64,000 bases of DNA from UBA2638 sp046293135 (GCA_046293135.1 JBKBPR010000002.1:496001-560000); one strand, 5' to 3'. Counted from the stretch's first letter, positions 52,482 through 60,668 are shown. Made by a program: numbers and translations. Notes: generated by a model from the sequence alone, not told the origin.

Positions 52482-53296
52482 GAGAAAAACATCTGTGTAA
52501 TGGTATAGTTAAAGATCAGGATCAGAATCGAGGAGGACACAACCGCATTGGTTGTTGCCGCGCCGACCCCTTGCGCCCCGCGCGCCGAGTTATAACCGTG
52601 ATAGCAGCCCAGGATCGTCACAATAAAGCCGAACACCCCCGCCTTGACGAGGCCGGAGACGACATCCATGGTTTCAAGGACGTTCCAGGTCTGCGTGAGA
52701 TATGCCCCAGGGCTAAAGCCCAGAGAATACACCGCCACCAGATAACCGCCGAAGACGCCGATAATATCGCCGATCAGCACCAATATGGGCAGCATCAGCG
52801 TTCCGGCAATCACGCGCGGCGCGATCAGATATTTGAACGGATTAACCGAGAGCGTGGTCAGTGCATCAATCTGTTCGGTGACCCGCATTGTGCCGATCTC
52901 GGCGGCAATCGCCGCGCCGATCCGTCCCGCAACCATCAATCCCGCCAGAACGGGAGCCAGTTCGCGGGTGATTGACAGCACGACAACCGCTGCAATCGCG
53001 CTTTCGGCGTTAAAACGGGTGAAGCCTGTATAGCTCTGAAGCGCCAGCACCATTCCGGTAAAGAGCGTCGTCAGGCCGACAACGGGCAGCGAGTAATAAC
53101 CGATATCAATCAGCTGCCGCCCCAGCTGCGAGGGGAAGTACGGCGGCAAAAAGCAATGCGCGACCGATTTCCCGACAAAGGCGCTAAGCCGCCCGACAGC
53201 GGCGAAAAATCCCAATATCGTCTGGCCGACCGATTGAAACGCATCGAGAATATTGGATATAACGGGCATTCTTTTGGCGGTTTGAACGGAACTCAT
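52478..53296 (-). CDS. mlaE: Lipid-asymmetry ABC transporter permease MlaE
   Basis: A 272-residue permease with about five or six spans and the family's VAGRIGAAIAAEIGTMRVTEQ and ALTTLSVNPFKYLIAPRV conserved blocks, the latter probably contacting MlaF. It overlaps mlaF by four bases in an ATGA pair, so the two form one operon. The first gene in the operon is mlaE; no regulator site is visible in the short upstream space. Confidence 0.92.
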   Translation of the reverse strand: MSSVQTAKRMPVISNILDAFQSVGQTILGFFAAVGRLSAFVGKSVAHCFLPPYFPSQLGRQLIDIGYYSLPVVGLTTLFTGMVLALQSYTGFTRFNAESAIAAVVVLSITRELAPVLAGLMVAGRIGAAIAAEIGTMRVTEQIDALTTLSVNPFKYLIAPRVIAGTLMLPILVLIGDIIGVFGGYLVAVYSLGFSPGAYLTQTWNVLETMDVVSGLVKAGVFGFIVTILGCYHGYNSARGAQGVGAATTNAVVSSSILILIFNYTITQMFFS

Positions 53297-53449
53297 TGGC
53301 TTTGCTCTCGGCTCTCTGCTCTGTTTCGGTTTTTTGGTTATTCGGTTTTTCAGCTTAAAAAATCATTTTACGAGCATCTATTTGTCTCATAAGATTTGCA
53401 CAGTAGTAAAATTGCCCGCATCCGTCCATACCATTATGCAGAAATTCGT

Positions 53450-54202
53450 ATGAAAACCATAAGTTTTGATGATCTTTTGCCGCTTGATCTGGCGGCGGAT
53501 GCTTTTCCGCTGCGGGTGGAGCTGGCCTATAGCCGCGCCGCCCCGCCCAATATTTTCGGTAAAATCTATCAGGATTCCGCCGCGCTGTGGCTACATGGCG
53601 ATCTGGCGCGGATTGTCCTGCTCGCAAGTTTGATCCTGCGAGAAACCCATCAAACCTATCGCTTCGTGCTCTATGACGGGTTGCGCACCACCGAAGCGCA
53701 AGCGCTGATGGCCGAGGCCGAGATCGTCAAGGCCAATCCGCATTGGCTCTCCCCGCCGCGCCTGTTATCCCCCGCGGGAGCGGGCGCGCATCCCCGCGCG
53801 ATGGCGATTGATATCGGGCTTGAGGACGAAGCCGCCGCCGCGCTGATTGATATGGGAACGGTGTTCGACCATTTGGCGGAAGATTCCGGCCCCGCACATA
53901 ATCCCGCCCACCGCGATTATCACGGCCTTGCGCCGCTACATCGGCAAAACCGTATTATCCTTGATACGGCGATGCAGCGGGCTGCGGCTCTTTTGAAGAC
54001 GCCGCTCACGCTTTTGCCGCAGGAATGGTGGGATTTTCGCCTGCCGGAGGAGGTTTACGGCCAATATGCGCCGCTTGCGGATTCTGACCTGCCGCCCTGT
54101 GCGCGGATGGTTTCAGGCGGGGCGGCGATTGATAATCCAGAGCACTACCGCGCAAGATTTGCCGCGTTGAAGGCGGAGCTGCAAGCGCTGCTTACGCGCT
54201 AA
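53450..54202 (+). CDS. VanX-like D-Ala-D-Ala dipeptidase (M15 family)
   Basis: A 250-residue protein without a clear signal peptide. The M15D zinc motif is present in GAHPRAMAIDIG (His and Asp six residues apart), with DYHGLAPLHRQNR and the active-site type QEWWDFRLP. In VanX the last motif is EWWHF, with the second His a zinc ligand; here it is Asp. It may hydrolyse D-Ala-D-Ala in peptidoglycan recycling, consistent with the convergent alr, or have lost activity. The start is ATG 53450; a longer TTG start at 53396 is possible. Confidence 0.8.
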   Translation: MKTISFDDLLPLDLAADAFPLRVELAYSRAAPPNIFGKIYQDSAALWLHGDLARIVLLASLILRETHQTYRFVLYDGLRTTEAQALMAEAEIVKANPHWLSPPRLLSPAGAGAHPRAMAIDIGLEDEAAAALIDMGTVFDHLAEDSGPAHNPAHRDYHGLAPLHRQNRIILDTAMQRAAALLKTPLTLLPQEWWDFRLPEEVYGQYAPLADSDLPPCARMVSGGAAIDNPEHYRARFAALKAELQALLTR

Positions 54203-54214
54203 AAAGCTATCATA

Positions 54215-55492
54215 TCAAGACACATAAACCCGTTGATAGCGGCGTCCGAGGCTGGTGAGAATTTCATAGCCGATCGTTCCCGCCTCGGCGGCAATATCAT
54301 CGGGCGTGCGGTTTGGGCCGATCACCTCAACGCGGTCATTCGGTTTCGGGCGCAAGGCAGCGGGGATATGCGCCAGCGAAATCATCGTCAGATCCATCGA
54401 AACGCGCCCGATAATGGGGCAGGCGATATTTTGCCAATACACCGCCCCGCTATTGCTCAAGCTGCGCAAAAACCCGTCCGCATAGCCGAGCTGGATCGTT
54501 GCGATATCGGTATCCTCCTGAGCAACCCAGCTCGCGCCATAGCCGACCGACTCGCCCTTTTGCACGCGGCGCAGTTGCAACACAGGCACATCAAGCCGCA
54601 CAACAGGCTGCATCGGATTGGCAATGTCGGGGGTCGGGTTCAACCCGTATAGGCACATGCCGGGGCGCACCATGTCGCAATGAAAACGGCGGTCGCGAAA
54701 AATTCCCGAAGAGTTGGCAATGGATTTCTTTGTGAATATAAAAGAGTCCGTAGCGTTTTGAAAATCCTCGAATTGCTGCTCTGTCAGAGGGTGATCAGGC
54801 TCATCAGCGCAGGCGAAATGGCTCATAACGTAATCCAGATCAATCCAGTTTTGCAGCTCCGGCCATTTACCTTGCAGGATTTTTTGTTCGGTTTTGTCCA
54901 ATCCCAACCGCGACATTCCGGTATCAAAATGAATGATTGACTTTAAATACGGTCTGGTGCGTTTCGAATATTGCGCCCAGCTTTCAACCTGCTCCAGCGC
55001 ATTTAAAACAGGGGTCAGAGAATGGAAATCAAAAATTTCCTCGCAGTCTTTTTGCAGCCCGTTCAGCACCGCAATCGTAACATCTGTATCTTTGAAAATA
55101 CCGCGCAAAGCCAAGGCTTCATCGAGTGTCGCCACAAAAAATATTCTGCAGCCCGCCTCATGCAATGCGCCCGCAGCCTCGATCATGCCGATCCCGTAAG
55201 CATCGGCCTTGACGGCGGCGGCAACCTGACAGGCGCTGGCTATGGCGGCTTGTGAATTCCTATCAGTGCTATCTTCACCATCACCAGCGCCCCCTTCCCC
55301 TTCGCTGACCTGGCGTTGACAGAGTTTGTAATTGGCTTTGAGCGCGGTCAGATCAATTGTCAATTGTCCCGCATAGGGGCGGTGTTTTTGCGGCGCGGCG
55401 GCTGAGGCTGGGGATGTGGCTTGATTCACAGTTCGGCTCACGCTTTCATTCGCTTTTACTTGTTGATCAATCGCCCTAATCGCCGTAATCAC
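54215..55492 (-). CDS. alr: Alanine racemase
   Basis: A 425-residue PLP enzyme supplying D-alanine for peptidoglycan. The Schiff-base lysine is Lys95 (AAVKADAYGIG), the second catalytic Tyr lies in GYGASWVA, and the C-terminal beta domain has GRVSMDLTMI. The N-terminal 40 residues are polar and extra. An acidic insert (about 62-82, SEGEGGAGDGEDS) separates the first strand from the PLP lysine. It starts at GTG 55492 inside the end of dnaB and overlaps it by 17 bases. Confidence 0.93.
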   Translation of the reverse strand: MITAIRAIDQQVKANESVSRTVNQATSPASAAAPQKHRPYAGQLTIDLTALKANYKLCQRQVSEGEGGAGDGEDSTDRNSQAAIASACQVAAAVKADAYGIGMIEAAGALHEAGCRIFFVATLDEALALRGIFKDTDVTIAVLNGLQKDCEEIFDFHSLTPVLNALEQVESWAQYSKRTRPYLKSIIHFDTGMSRLGLDKTEQKILQGKWPELQNWIDLDYVMSHFACADEPDHPLTEQQFEDFQNATDSFIFTKKSIANSSGIFRDRRFHCDMVRPGMCLYGLNPTPDIANPMQPVVRLDVPVLQLRRVQKGESVGYGASWVAQEDTDIATIQLGYADGFLRSLSNSGAVYWQNIACPIIGRVSMDLTMISLAHIPAALRPKPNDRVEVIGPNRTPDDIAAEAGTIGYEILTSLGRRYQRVYVS

Positions 55493-56999
55493 CGGAATGG
55501 GCGATATCCAGATCGCTAAAGCGCGTCAGATTGGAATCGAAATACAGCTTGACCGTGCCGATCGGGCCGTGACGCTGCTTGGCGATAATCGTTTCGGCGA
55601 TGTTATGCGCGCGCCCCATGCGGTCTTGCCATTCCAGATGCTTTTCAGTGCCGACTTCGGGTTCGGCGCGGGACAGGTAATATTCCTCGCGGTAAATGAA
55701 CATAACGACATCGGCGTCCTGCTCAATCGAGCCGGATTCCCGCAGGTCGGAAAGCTGAGGGCGTTTGTCTTCCCGTTGCTCGACAGCGCGCGAGAGCTGC
55801 GAGAGGGCAATCACAGGAATGCCCAGCTCCTTGGCAATGGCTTTGAGGCCGCGGGTGATTTCCGAAACCTCCAACACGCGGTTTTCAGCCGATTGCCGCG
55901 AGCCGTTGCCGCGCAGGAGCTGAAGATAGTCGATCATCAGCAAATCAAGCCCGAATTGGCGCTTTAATCGCCGTGCCCGCTGGCGCACCGCGCCGATAGT
56001 CAAGGCGGGGGTGTCGTCGATATATAGCGGGATTTGCGTGAGAACTTGCGAGGCTTCAACGAATTTGCGGAAATCTTCCTGCCGCAAATTGCCTTTGCGG
56101 ATGGCATCGCCCGAAATGCCCGATTGGTCGGACAAGATACGGGTGGCGAGCTGGTCGGAGGACATCTCCAGCGAGAAAAATCCGACCCGTCCGCCTTCTT
56201 TGCCGCCTGTTTCGGCGAATTTCTTGGCGGCGTTAAAGGCCATATTGACGGCGAGCGAGGTTTTCCCCATTGAGGGTCTGGCCGCCAGAATCAGCAAATC
56301 GGAGTTCTGGAATCCGCCGAGCTTTTTGTCCATATCGCGCAATCCAGTAGTGACGCCGGTGACATGGCCTTCGGATTTATAGGCCTTTTCGGCCAGTTCG
56401 ATGGCGGTCATCACCGAATCGCGGAGCGTGACAAAACCGCCGCGTGACGTACCGCTTTCGGCCAGCGAGTAGAGGCGGGTTTCGGCCATTTCCAGCGTTT
56501 TTGTGGCATCGGCCTCCAGCTTGATATCGAAAGACTCATTGACGATTTCTTCGCCGAGCAAGATCAGCTCGCGGCGCATGTGCAAATCGTAAATCGTTTG
56601 TCCGTAATCTTCGGTGTTGATGATGTTGATGACGCTGGCTGCCAGATCGACGAGATATTCTGCGCCGCCCACGGTTTTAAGGTCTTCATCTTTTTCGAAA
56701 TAGCCCTTGAGCGTGACGGGGGAGGCATTCTGACCGCGATCAATCAGCGTGTGGATCGCGGTGTAAATGCGTTGATGGGCGGGCATAAAGAAATGCTCGG
56801 CTTTCAAAAAATCGGAGATTTTCTCAAGGCCGCGATTGTCAATCAGCAGCGCTCCCAAAAGCCCTTGCTCGGCCTCCAGATTGTGCGGCAGGGTACGGTA
56901 TAGCTCGGAAGCGCCACCCATAGCGCCTTGCGGTGCAGGGTTTGGCGCGGGCTCATTTTCGCTCAATGAGGCGTAGGAAACGGATGTGCTGGCTGTCAT
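55476..56999 (-). CDS. dnaB: Replicative DNA helicase DnaB
   Basis: A 507-residue hexameric helicase. An N-terminal collar domain (about 25-130, with PHNLEAEQGLLGALL) is followed by a RecA-type motor with Walker A ARPSMGKTSLA, the Walker B-like segment LDLLMIDYLQLL and the AIALSQLSRAVE motif carrying the arginine finger region. A 25-residue polar N-terminus precedes it. The rplI-rpsR-rpsF genes lie upstream; an intrinsic terminator-like hairpin (57006-57040) abuts the dnaB start. Confidence 0.96.
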   Translation of the reverse strand: MTASTSVSYASLSENEPAPNPAPQGAMGGASELYRTLPHNLEAEQGLLGALLIDNRGLEKISDFLKAEHFFMPAHQRIYTAIHTLIDRGQNASPVTLKGYFEKDEDLKTVGGAEYLVDLAASVINIINTEDYGQTIYDLHMRRELILLGEEIVNESFDIKLEADATKTLEMAETRLYSLAESGTSRGGFVTLRDSVMTAIELAEKAYKSEGHVTGVTTGLRDMDKKLGGFQNSDLLILAARPSMGKTSLAVNMAFNAAKKFAETGGKEGGRVGFFSLEMSSDQLATRILSDQSGISGDAIRKGNLRQEDFRKFVEASQVLTQIPLYIDDTPALTIGAVRQRARRLKRQFGLDLLMIDYLQLLRGNGSRQSAENRVLEVSEITRGLKAIAKELGIPVIALSQLSRAVEQREDKRPQLSDLRESGSIEQDADVVMFIYREEYYLSRAEPEVGTEKHLEWQDRMGRAHNIAETIIAKQRHGPIGTVKLYFDSNLTRFSDLDIAHSGDYGD

Positions 57000-57005
57000 A
57001 AAAAG

Positions 57006-57040
57006 AAAGCTAGCAAATCATTTTCATGACCGCTAGCTTT
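57006..57040 (-). terminator. Terminator-like hairpin between rplI and dnaB
   Basis: On the minus strand AAAGCTAGC ... GCTAGCTTT (a 9-base stem with a loop of about 17 bases) is followed by CTTTTTATG, so the T-run ends in the dnaB start codon. It may terminate the rpsF-rpsR-rplI transcript and give partial read-through to dnaB. Confidence 0.6.
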
Positions 57041-57109
57041 TCTCGATTTCGGTGATGTGAATAACGGGGATGAACCTGTTATTCCATTCTAATTTATACT
57101 TAAATTCAC

Positions 57110-57898
57110 TTATTCAGCGTCGCCGCCGATTGTGGTTACGCCTTCGCCGTCTTCAGCTTCAGCAGCAGCTTCAGCCGCCTTCTTGGCTGCTTTGGCGGCA
57201 GCCTTTTCAGCAGATTTCGCAGCCTTGATTTCATCTTCGGCGGCTTTTTCTGCGGCTTTGGCTTGCTTGTCCTTCTCGGCGATCAACGCGCTTTCTTCCA
57301 GAACGGCTTCGAGATTGTCATCGGCTTCGCCAGCAGCATCAGCAGCAGCGGCAGGTGCAGCGGCTTTGGCTTTCGGCTCGTCACGATTGTTATCGGCAAT
57401 CAAAGCGCGGCCTGTTTTGGCTTGCGTTTCGGCTTCCTCGATAGAGCGTGCGATATTGACAGTAACCGTTACGATCACTTCAGGGTGCAGCGCCACTTCA
57501 ACAGGGAACAGGCCGATAGACTTGAAGTTGTCATTGAGGCGAACCATCGAACGATCAACGATCTTGTTCTTGACGGCTTCGTTCACCTGATCGGCGATGT
57601 CACGGCTTGTGACCGAACCGTAAAGCTGTCCGCTTTCGGAGGCCTGACGAATAATCGCAGCCTTGACGCCGTCCAGAGTTTTGGCCAGCTTTTCGGCTTC
57701 TTGACGGGCCTTGTCGTTTTCGCCCTCAAGGAATTTGCGCTGCGCTTCAAAGTAAGCAATGTTTTCTTTGCTCGCGCGCATCGCTTTTTTCTGCGGGATC
57801 AGGTAGTTGCGGGCATAGCCCGGCTTCACGGTGACGAGGTCGCCCATCTTGCCGAGTTTGTCCACTTTCTCAAGAAGAATGATTTGTGTTTGTGCCAT
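57110..57898 (-). CDS. rplI: 50S ribosomal protein L9 with long C-terminal extension
   Basis: A 262-residue L9. The N-terminal globular domain (ILLEKVDKLGKMGDLVTVK) and linker helix are standard, and the second domain is recognisable up to about residue 150. The remaining 110 residues are Ala/Lys/Glu-rich and likely disordered or coiled (AEKAAEDEIKAAKSAEKAAAK). GGAAG precedes the ATG by seven bases. It follows rpsR after 12 bases in the rpsF-rpsR-rplI operon. Confidence 0.95.
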   Translation of the reverse strand: MAQTQIILLEKVDKLGKMGDLVTVKPGYARNYLIPQKKAMRASKENIAYFEAQRKFLEGENDKARQEAEKLAKTLDGVKAAIIRQASESGQLYGSVTSRDIADQVNEAVKNKIVDRSMVRLNDNFKSIGLFPVEVALHPEVIVTVTVNIARSIEEAETQAKTGRALIADNNRDEPKAKAAAPAAAADAAGEADDNLEAVLEESALIAEKDKQAKAAEKAAEDEIKAAKSAEKAAAKAAKKAAEAAAEAEDGEGVTTIGGDAE

Positions 57899-57910
57899 GA
57901 TCGGTCTTCC

Positions 57911-58171
57911 TTATCTTTCATTGTCGTGGCGGACATACGGCAACAAAGCCATTTGACGCGCCCGCTTGATTGCTTTGGCCAGCTCACGCTGTTTCTTTTG
58001 GGAAACGGAGGTGATACGGCTTGGAACCATTTTTCCGCGCTCGGAAACATAACGGCCCAGTGTTCTGACGTCTTTCCAGTCGATAGGCGCTGAATCAGGC
58101 GCGCTGAACGGGCAAGTTTTCTTGCGGCGGAAAAACGGACGTTTTACGGTTGGTGAATCGGTTGCGCTCAT
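57911..58171 (-). CDS. rpsR: 30S ribosomal protein S18
   Basis: An 86-residue S18, basic, with the FFRRKKTCPFSAPDS segment and the RYVSERGKMVPSRIT and KRARQMALLPYV blocks of the family. The length is normal. It lies 2 bases downstream of rpsF, so the two are co-transcribed and probably coupled, matching the S6:S18 partnership in the 30S platform. Confidence 0.96.
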   Translation of the reverse strand: MSATDSPTVKRPFFRRKKTCPFSAPDSAPIDWKDVRTLGRYVSERGKMVPSRITSVSQKKQRELAKAIKRARQMALLPYVRHDNER

Positions 58172-58173
58172 GA

Positions 58174-58542
58174 TTATGCTGCCTCTTTGCTGGATGTTTC
58201 ATCATTGTCATAGTTGCGGCCGCCCTTGTCCAGAATGATGGATTGACCTTTAGAAGGCTCTTCCAGTCTGACGGTCAAAAAGCGCATCACATCTTCGTTG
58301 AGGCGCAAATTACGCTCAAGCTCGATAATCGCTGCACCGGGGGCATCGCTTTCGATCAGCGTATAATGACCCTTACGGCTTTTATTGATGCGGTAAGCCA
58401 GAGTTCTCAAGCCCCATTGCTCGGTCTTGAGGATCTTACCATTTTCTTTTTTGATGATTTTTTCGAAATCACCTGTCAGTTCCTTGACCTGAGAGTCGGT
58501 CAAATCCTGACGCGTGATAAACACGGTTTCATAGATAGGCAT
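58174..58542 (-). CDS. rpsF: 30S ribosomal protein S6
   Basis: A 122-residue S6 with the start MPIYETVFITRQDL, a KTEQWGLRTLAYRINK strand and a VMRFLTVRLEE end. The C-terminal 20 residues are polar. Upstream, TAGAGC and GCTCTA (58568-58591) can pair in the leader; whether this is the S6:S18 autoregulatory site cannot be told by eye. It is the first gene of rpsF-rpsR-rplI. Confidence 0.96.
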   Translation of the reverse strand: MPIYETVFITRQDLTDSQVKELTGDFEKIIKKENGKILKTEQWGLRTLAYRINKSRKGHYTLIESDAPGAAIIELERNLRLNEDVMRFLTVRLEEPSKGQSIILDKGGRNYDNDETSSKEAA

Positions 58543-58765
58543 TGCTTTTCCTTTCGGTTTATTCCGTTAGAGCTTTGGTTGTTTTGCTCTACAGCCCTTG
58601 AAATCAGATGATTTCGCAGGCCTTTTTCGGAACAGCCGACAGCCAAGGCTGCCAGCAAGGGTTTCGTTTAAAGCGGCAATTTATAGCCAATTCAAAGCGG
58701 AAATCAAGCTTTTTCTTGAAAATAATGCTCTATGTCATTCAGGCCAAGTGGTGCAGCCATGAGTG

Positions 58766-58816
58766 GAGGGATCTCGGCGCAAATCTATGAGATCCCTCGA
58801 CTACGCTCGGAATGAC
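58766..58816 (-). repeat. REP-like hairpin with inverted copy of the module 1 core
   Basis: GAGGGATCTC (58766-58775) pairs with GAGATCCCTC (58789-58798), and 58789-58816 is the reverse complement of the GTCATYCCGAGCG segment found in module 1 at 14232-14260 and 60088-60116. It lies at the end of fabD and before the rpsF leader, where it could terminate or stabilise transcripts. Confidence 0.75.
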
Positions 58817-58827
58817 AAGGGGGGCGG

Positions 58828-59775
58828 TCAGGATTTCAACGCCGCGATCAGCGTTTCAATCTCGGCGGGGGTGCAGACGCTCTCAACGGCGACATCCTTT
58901 TCAATTCGCCGCACAAGGCCGGAAAGCACCTTGCCCGCGCCCAGCTCGACCATCTCGGTCACGCCCGCGCCCGCCATCCACATCACCGATTCCCGCCAAC
59001 GGACAGTGCCGGTGACCTGTTTGACCAGCAAATCACGAATGGCGGCGGGGTCTTGTGTCGCGCTCGCCGTCACATTGGCAACAACAGGCACGGCGGGAGC
59101 GGTTAACTTCGCATCGGCTAGGGCGTCCCGCATCGCTTCGGCGGCGGGTTGCATCAGGGCGCAATGGAACGGGGCGGAAACGGGCAGCTCGACCGCACGT
59201 TTTGCGCCTTTTTCCTGCGCCAGTGAAATCGCCAGCGCGACTGCGGCTTTGTGGCCGCTGACCACGACTTGCCCGACCGAATTGTCATTGGCCGCTTCGC
59301 AAATTTCGTGGTTGGAGGCGGCGGCGGCAATCGCTTTGACGTCTTCGAAATCCAGCCCCAAAATCGCCGCCATCGCCCCGACACCAACGGGAACGGCCTT
59401 TTGCATCGCTTGGCCGCGAATTTTCAGCAGGCGGGCGGTTTCCTCGATCTCCAGCGCACCCGCGGCGGTCAGGGCGGAATATTCGCCCAGAGAATGCCCC
59501 GCGACATAGCTACAAATATCGGCAACCTCTAGCCCGCCTTGTTTTTTGAGCACCTCAACCACCGCCATCGACACCGCCATCAAGGCAGGCTGCGTGTTTT
59601 CGGTGAGGTTCAGGTCACTCTCAGGGCCTTCAAGGATAATTTTGCTCAGCTTTTGTGACAGCGCCTCATCAACGCGTTCGAATACCTCGCGGGCTTCGGC
59701 AAAGCTCTCCAGCAATTCCTTGCCCATACCGATAAATTGTGAGCCTTGGCCGGGAAATATCAACGCGCGTGACAT
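58828..59775 (-). CDS. fabD: Malonyl-CoA:ACP transacylase
   Basis: A 315-residue enzyme loading malonyl groups on acyl carrier protein. Motifs are FPGQGSQFIGMG (residues 7-18), the nucleophile Ser95 in GHSLGEYSA and His204 in SAPFHCALM. GGAG is 8 bases upstream of the ATG. It is divergent from fabG-acpP-fabF, separated by the 996-base repeat-rich interval. Confidence 0.95.
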   Translation of the reverse strand: MSRALIFPGQGSQFIGMGKELLESFAEAREVFERVDEALSQKLSKIILEGPESDLNLTENTQPALMAVSMAVVEVLKKQGGLEVADICSYVAGHSLGEYSALTAAGALEIEETARLLKIRGQAMQKAVPVGVGAMAAILGLDFEDVKAIAAAASNHEICEAANDNSVGQVVVSGHKAAVALAISLAQEKGAKRAVELPVSAPFHCALMQPAAEAMRDALADAKLTAPAVPVVANVTASATQDPAAIRDLLVKQVTGTVRWRESVMWMAGAGVTEMVELGAGKVLSGLVRRIEKDVAVESVCTPAEIETLIAALKS

Positions 59776-59898
59776 GATTTTACTCCATTCTAGAATTTAA
59801 GATCGTTGCGATATTTTTGTTTTGATGGGGATTATAAAACCATGATTGCGATTGCGCCAGCCCCTAAATCGGGGGGGTGGGTGTGTTTGAGTTTGGGG

Positions 59899-59919
59899 TT
59901 TAGGGTTTAGGGTTTAGGG
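59899..59919 (+). repeat. Three tandem TTTAGGG units
   Basis: Perfect tandem copies of TTTAGGG (59899-59919), with a degenerate copy before. The unit resembles plant-type telomere repeats, but here it is just a short microsatellite between fabD and the repeat-rich interval. Confidence 0.8.
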
Positions 59920-59954
59920 CTTCGGTCTGGAGTTTGGGTTTTGGACTTATTCGC

Positions 59955-59983
59955 TTGACAATATAGGAATTTAGTCATATTAT
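59955..59983 (+). promoter_or_regulatory. Consensus-like promoter inside repeat module 2, copy B
   Basis: TTGACA (59955-59960), 17 bases, TATTAT (59978-59983), embedded in about 60 bases shared with copy A at 14501-14562. Module 1 follows it immediately here, whereas in region A module 3 follows. No ORF with clear support begins after it before fabG. Confidence 0.6.
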
Positions 59984-60024
59984 AGTTTTGGTTCAGGGAA
60001 AAATTGCGCCTAAATCAAACAACG

Positions 60025-60226
60025 TCATGACACGGCTTGTCCGTGTAATCCAGAAATCTAAACCACCAAGACACCAAGGCTTATACCGTCATCCCGAGCG
60101 TAGTCGAGGGATCTCATGTCTTTTACCACAGAGGCACAGAGTTATAAGAGTTCACAGAGTTTCTTATTGAATATAAAACAATCTCCGTGCCCTCTTTTTA
60201 AACTCTTTCATCTCTGTGGTGAAACA
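60025..60226 (+). repeat. Intergenic repeat module 1, copy B
   Basis: About 200 bases matching 14169-14360 in sequence and orientation, from ATGACACGGCTTGT to CTCTGTGGTG. The GTCATCCCGAGCG core is at 60088-60116. Divergence is small, with insertions of a few bases in the CCACAGAGG...CTCTGTGG inner part. The complete 59776-60771 interval carries repeats and no convincing gene. Confidence 0.85.
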
Positions 60227-60240
60227 CAATATTAGCCGTC

Positions 60241-60339
60241 ATGCCCGCCTTGTGCGGGCATCCGGATTTTATATTTTATGCCACTATAATTTTCCCAGAT
60301 CCCCGCCGTTTAAGCTCTGCTGCGCAGAGCCGCGGGGAT
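60241..60339 (+). repeat. Two REP-like hairpins
   Basis: ATGCCCGC-cttgt-GCGGGCAT (60241-60261) and a compound hairpin ATCCCCGC ... GCGGGGAT (60299-60339) enclosing GCTCTGC-tgc-GCAGAGC. Both resemble the GC-rich palindromic repeats common in alphaproteobacterial intergenic DNA. Confidence 0.75.
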
Positions 60340-60555
60340 GACAATGAAAATCTTGGTGGTTAACAAAACAAAGGAGTAGTAAATGCAACAGATTACCTTT
60401 CCTTCAAAGCGCCAGCCACGACTACTGTCACCGCCCACCCCAATGTCAACACTTCAATGTCACCAACGCCACTTTCAGCACCACCATGGCTTTATATTTC
60501 TACACATTCTCACCTTCCTCAGTGCTGCATTATGTAAAATATATGCGGATCAGGA

Positions 60556-60668
60556 AAAACAAGTGGGGCGAGTGGGGCGAGTGGGGCGAAGTTCCCGTAA
60601 CCTTTTGAAATATCTCATAAACCTTTCGCCCCACTTTAAGTGCGAGAGTGGGGCGAGTGGGGCGAAAC
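60556..60668 (+). repeat. Repeat module 3, copy B (GGGGCGA tandem and inverted repeat)
   Basis: Same layout and orientation as 14621-14731: tandem GTGGGGCGA units, an AT-rich middle (about 30 bases), the inverted CGCCCCAC, then two more units. Differences are scattered single bases, more often outside the GGGGCGA units. It ends about 100 bases before fabG. Confidence 0.85.

Noticed and set aside
57263..58093. Long plus-strand ORF across rplI and rpsR
   Set aside because: It is antisense to two ribosomal protein genes with clear motifs; the apparent length is due to their codon bias.
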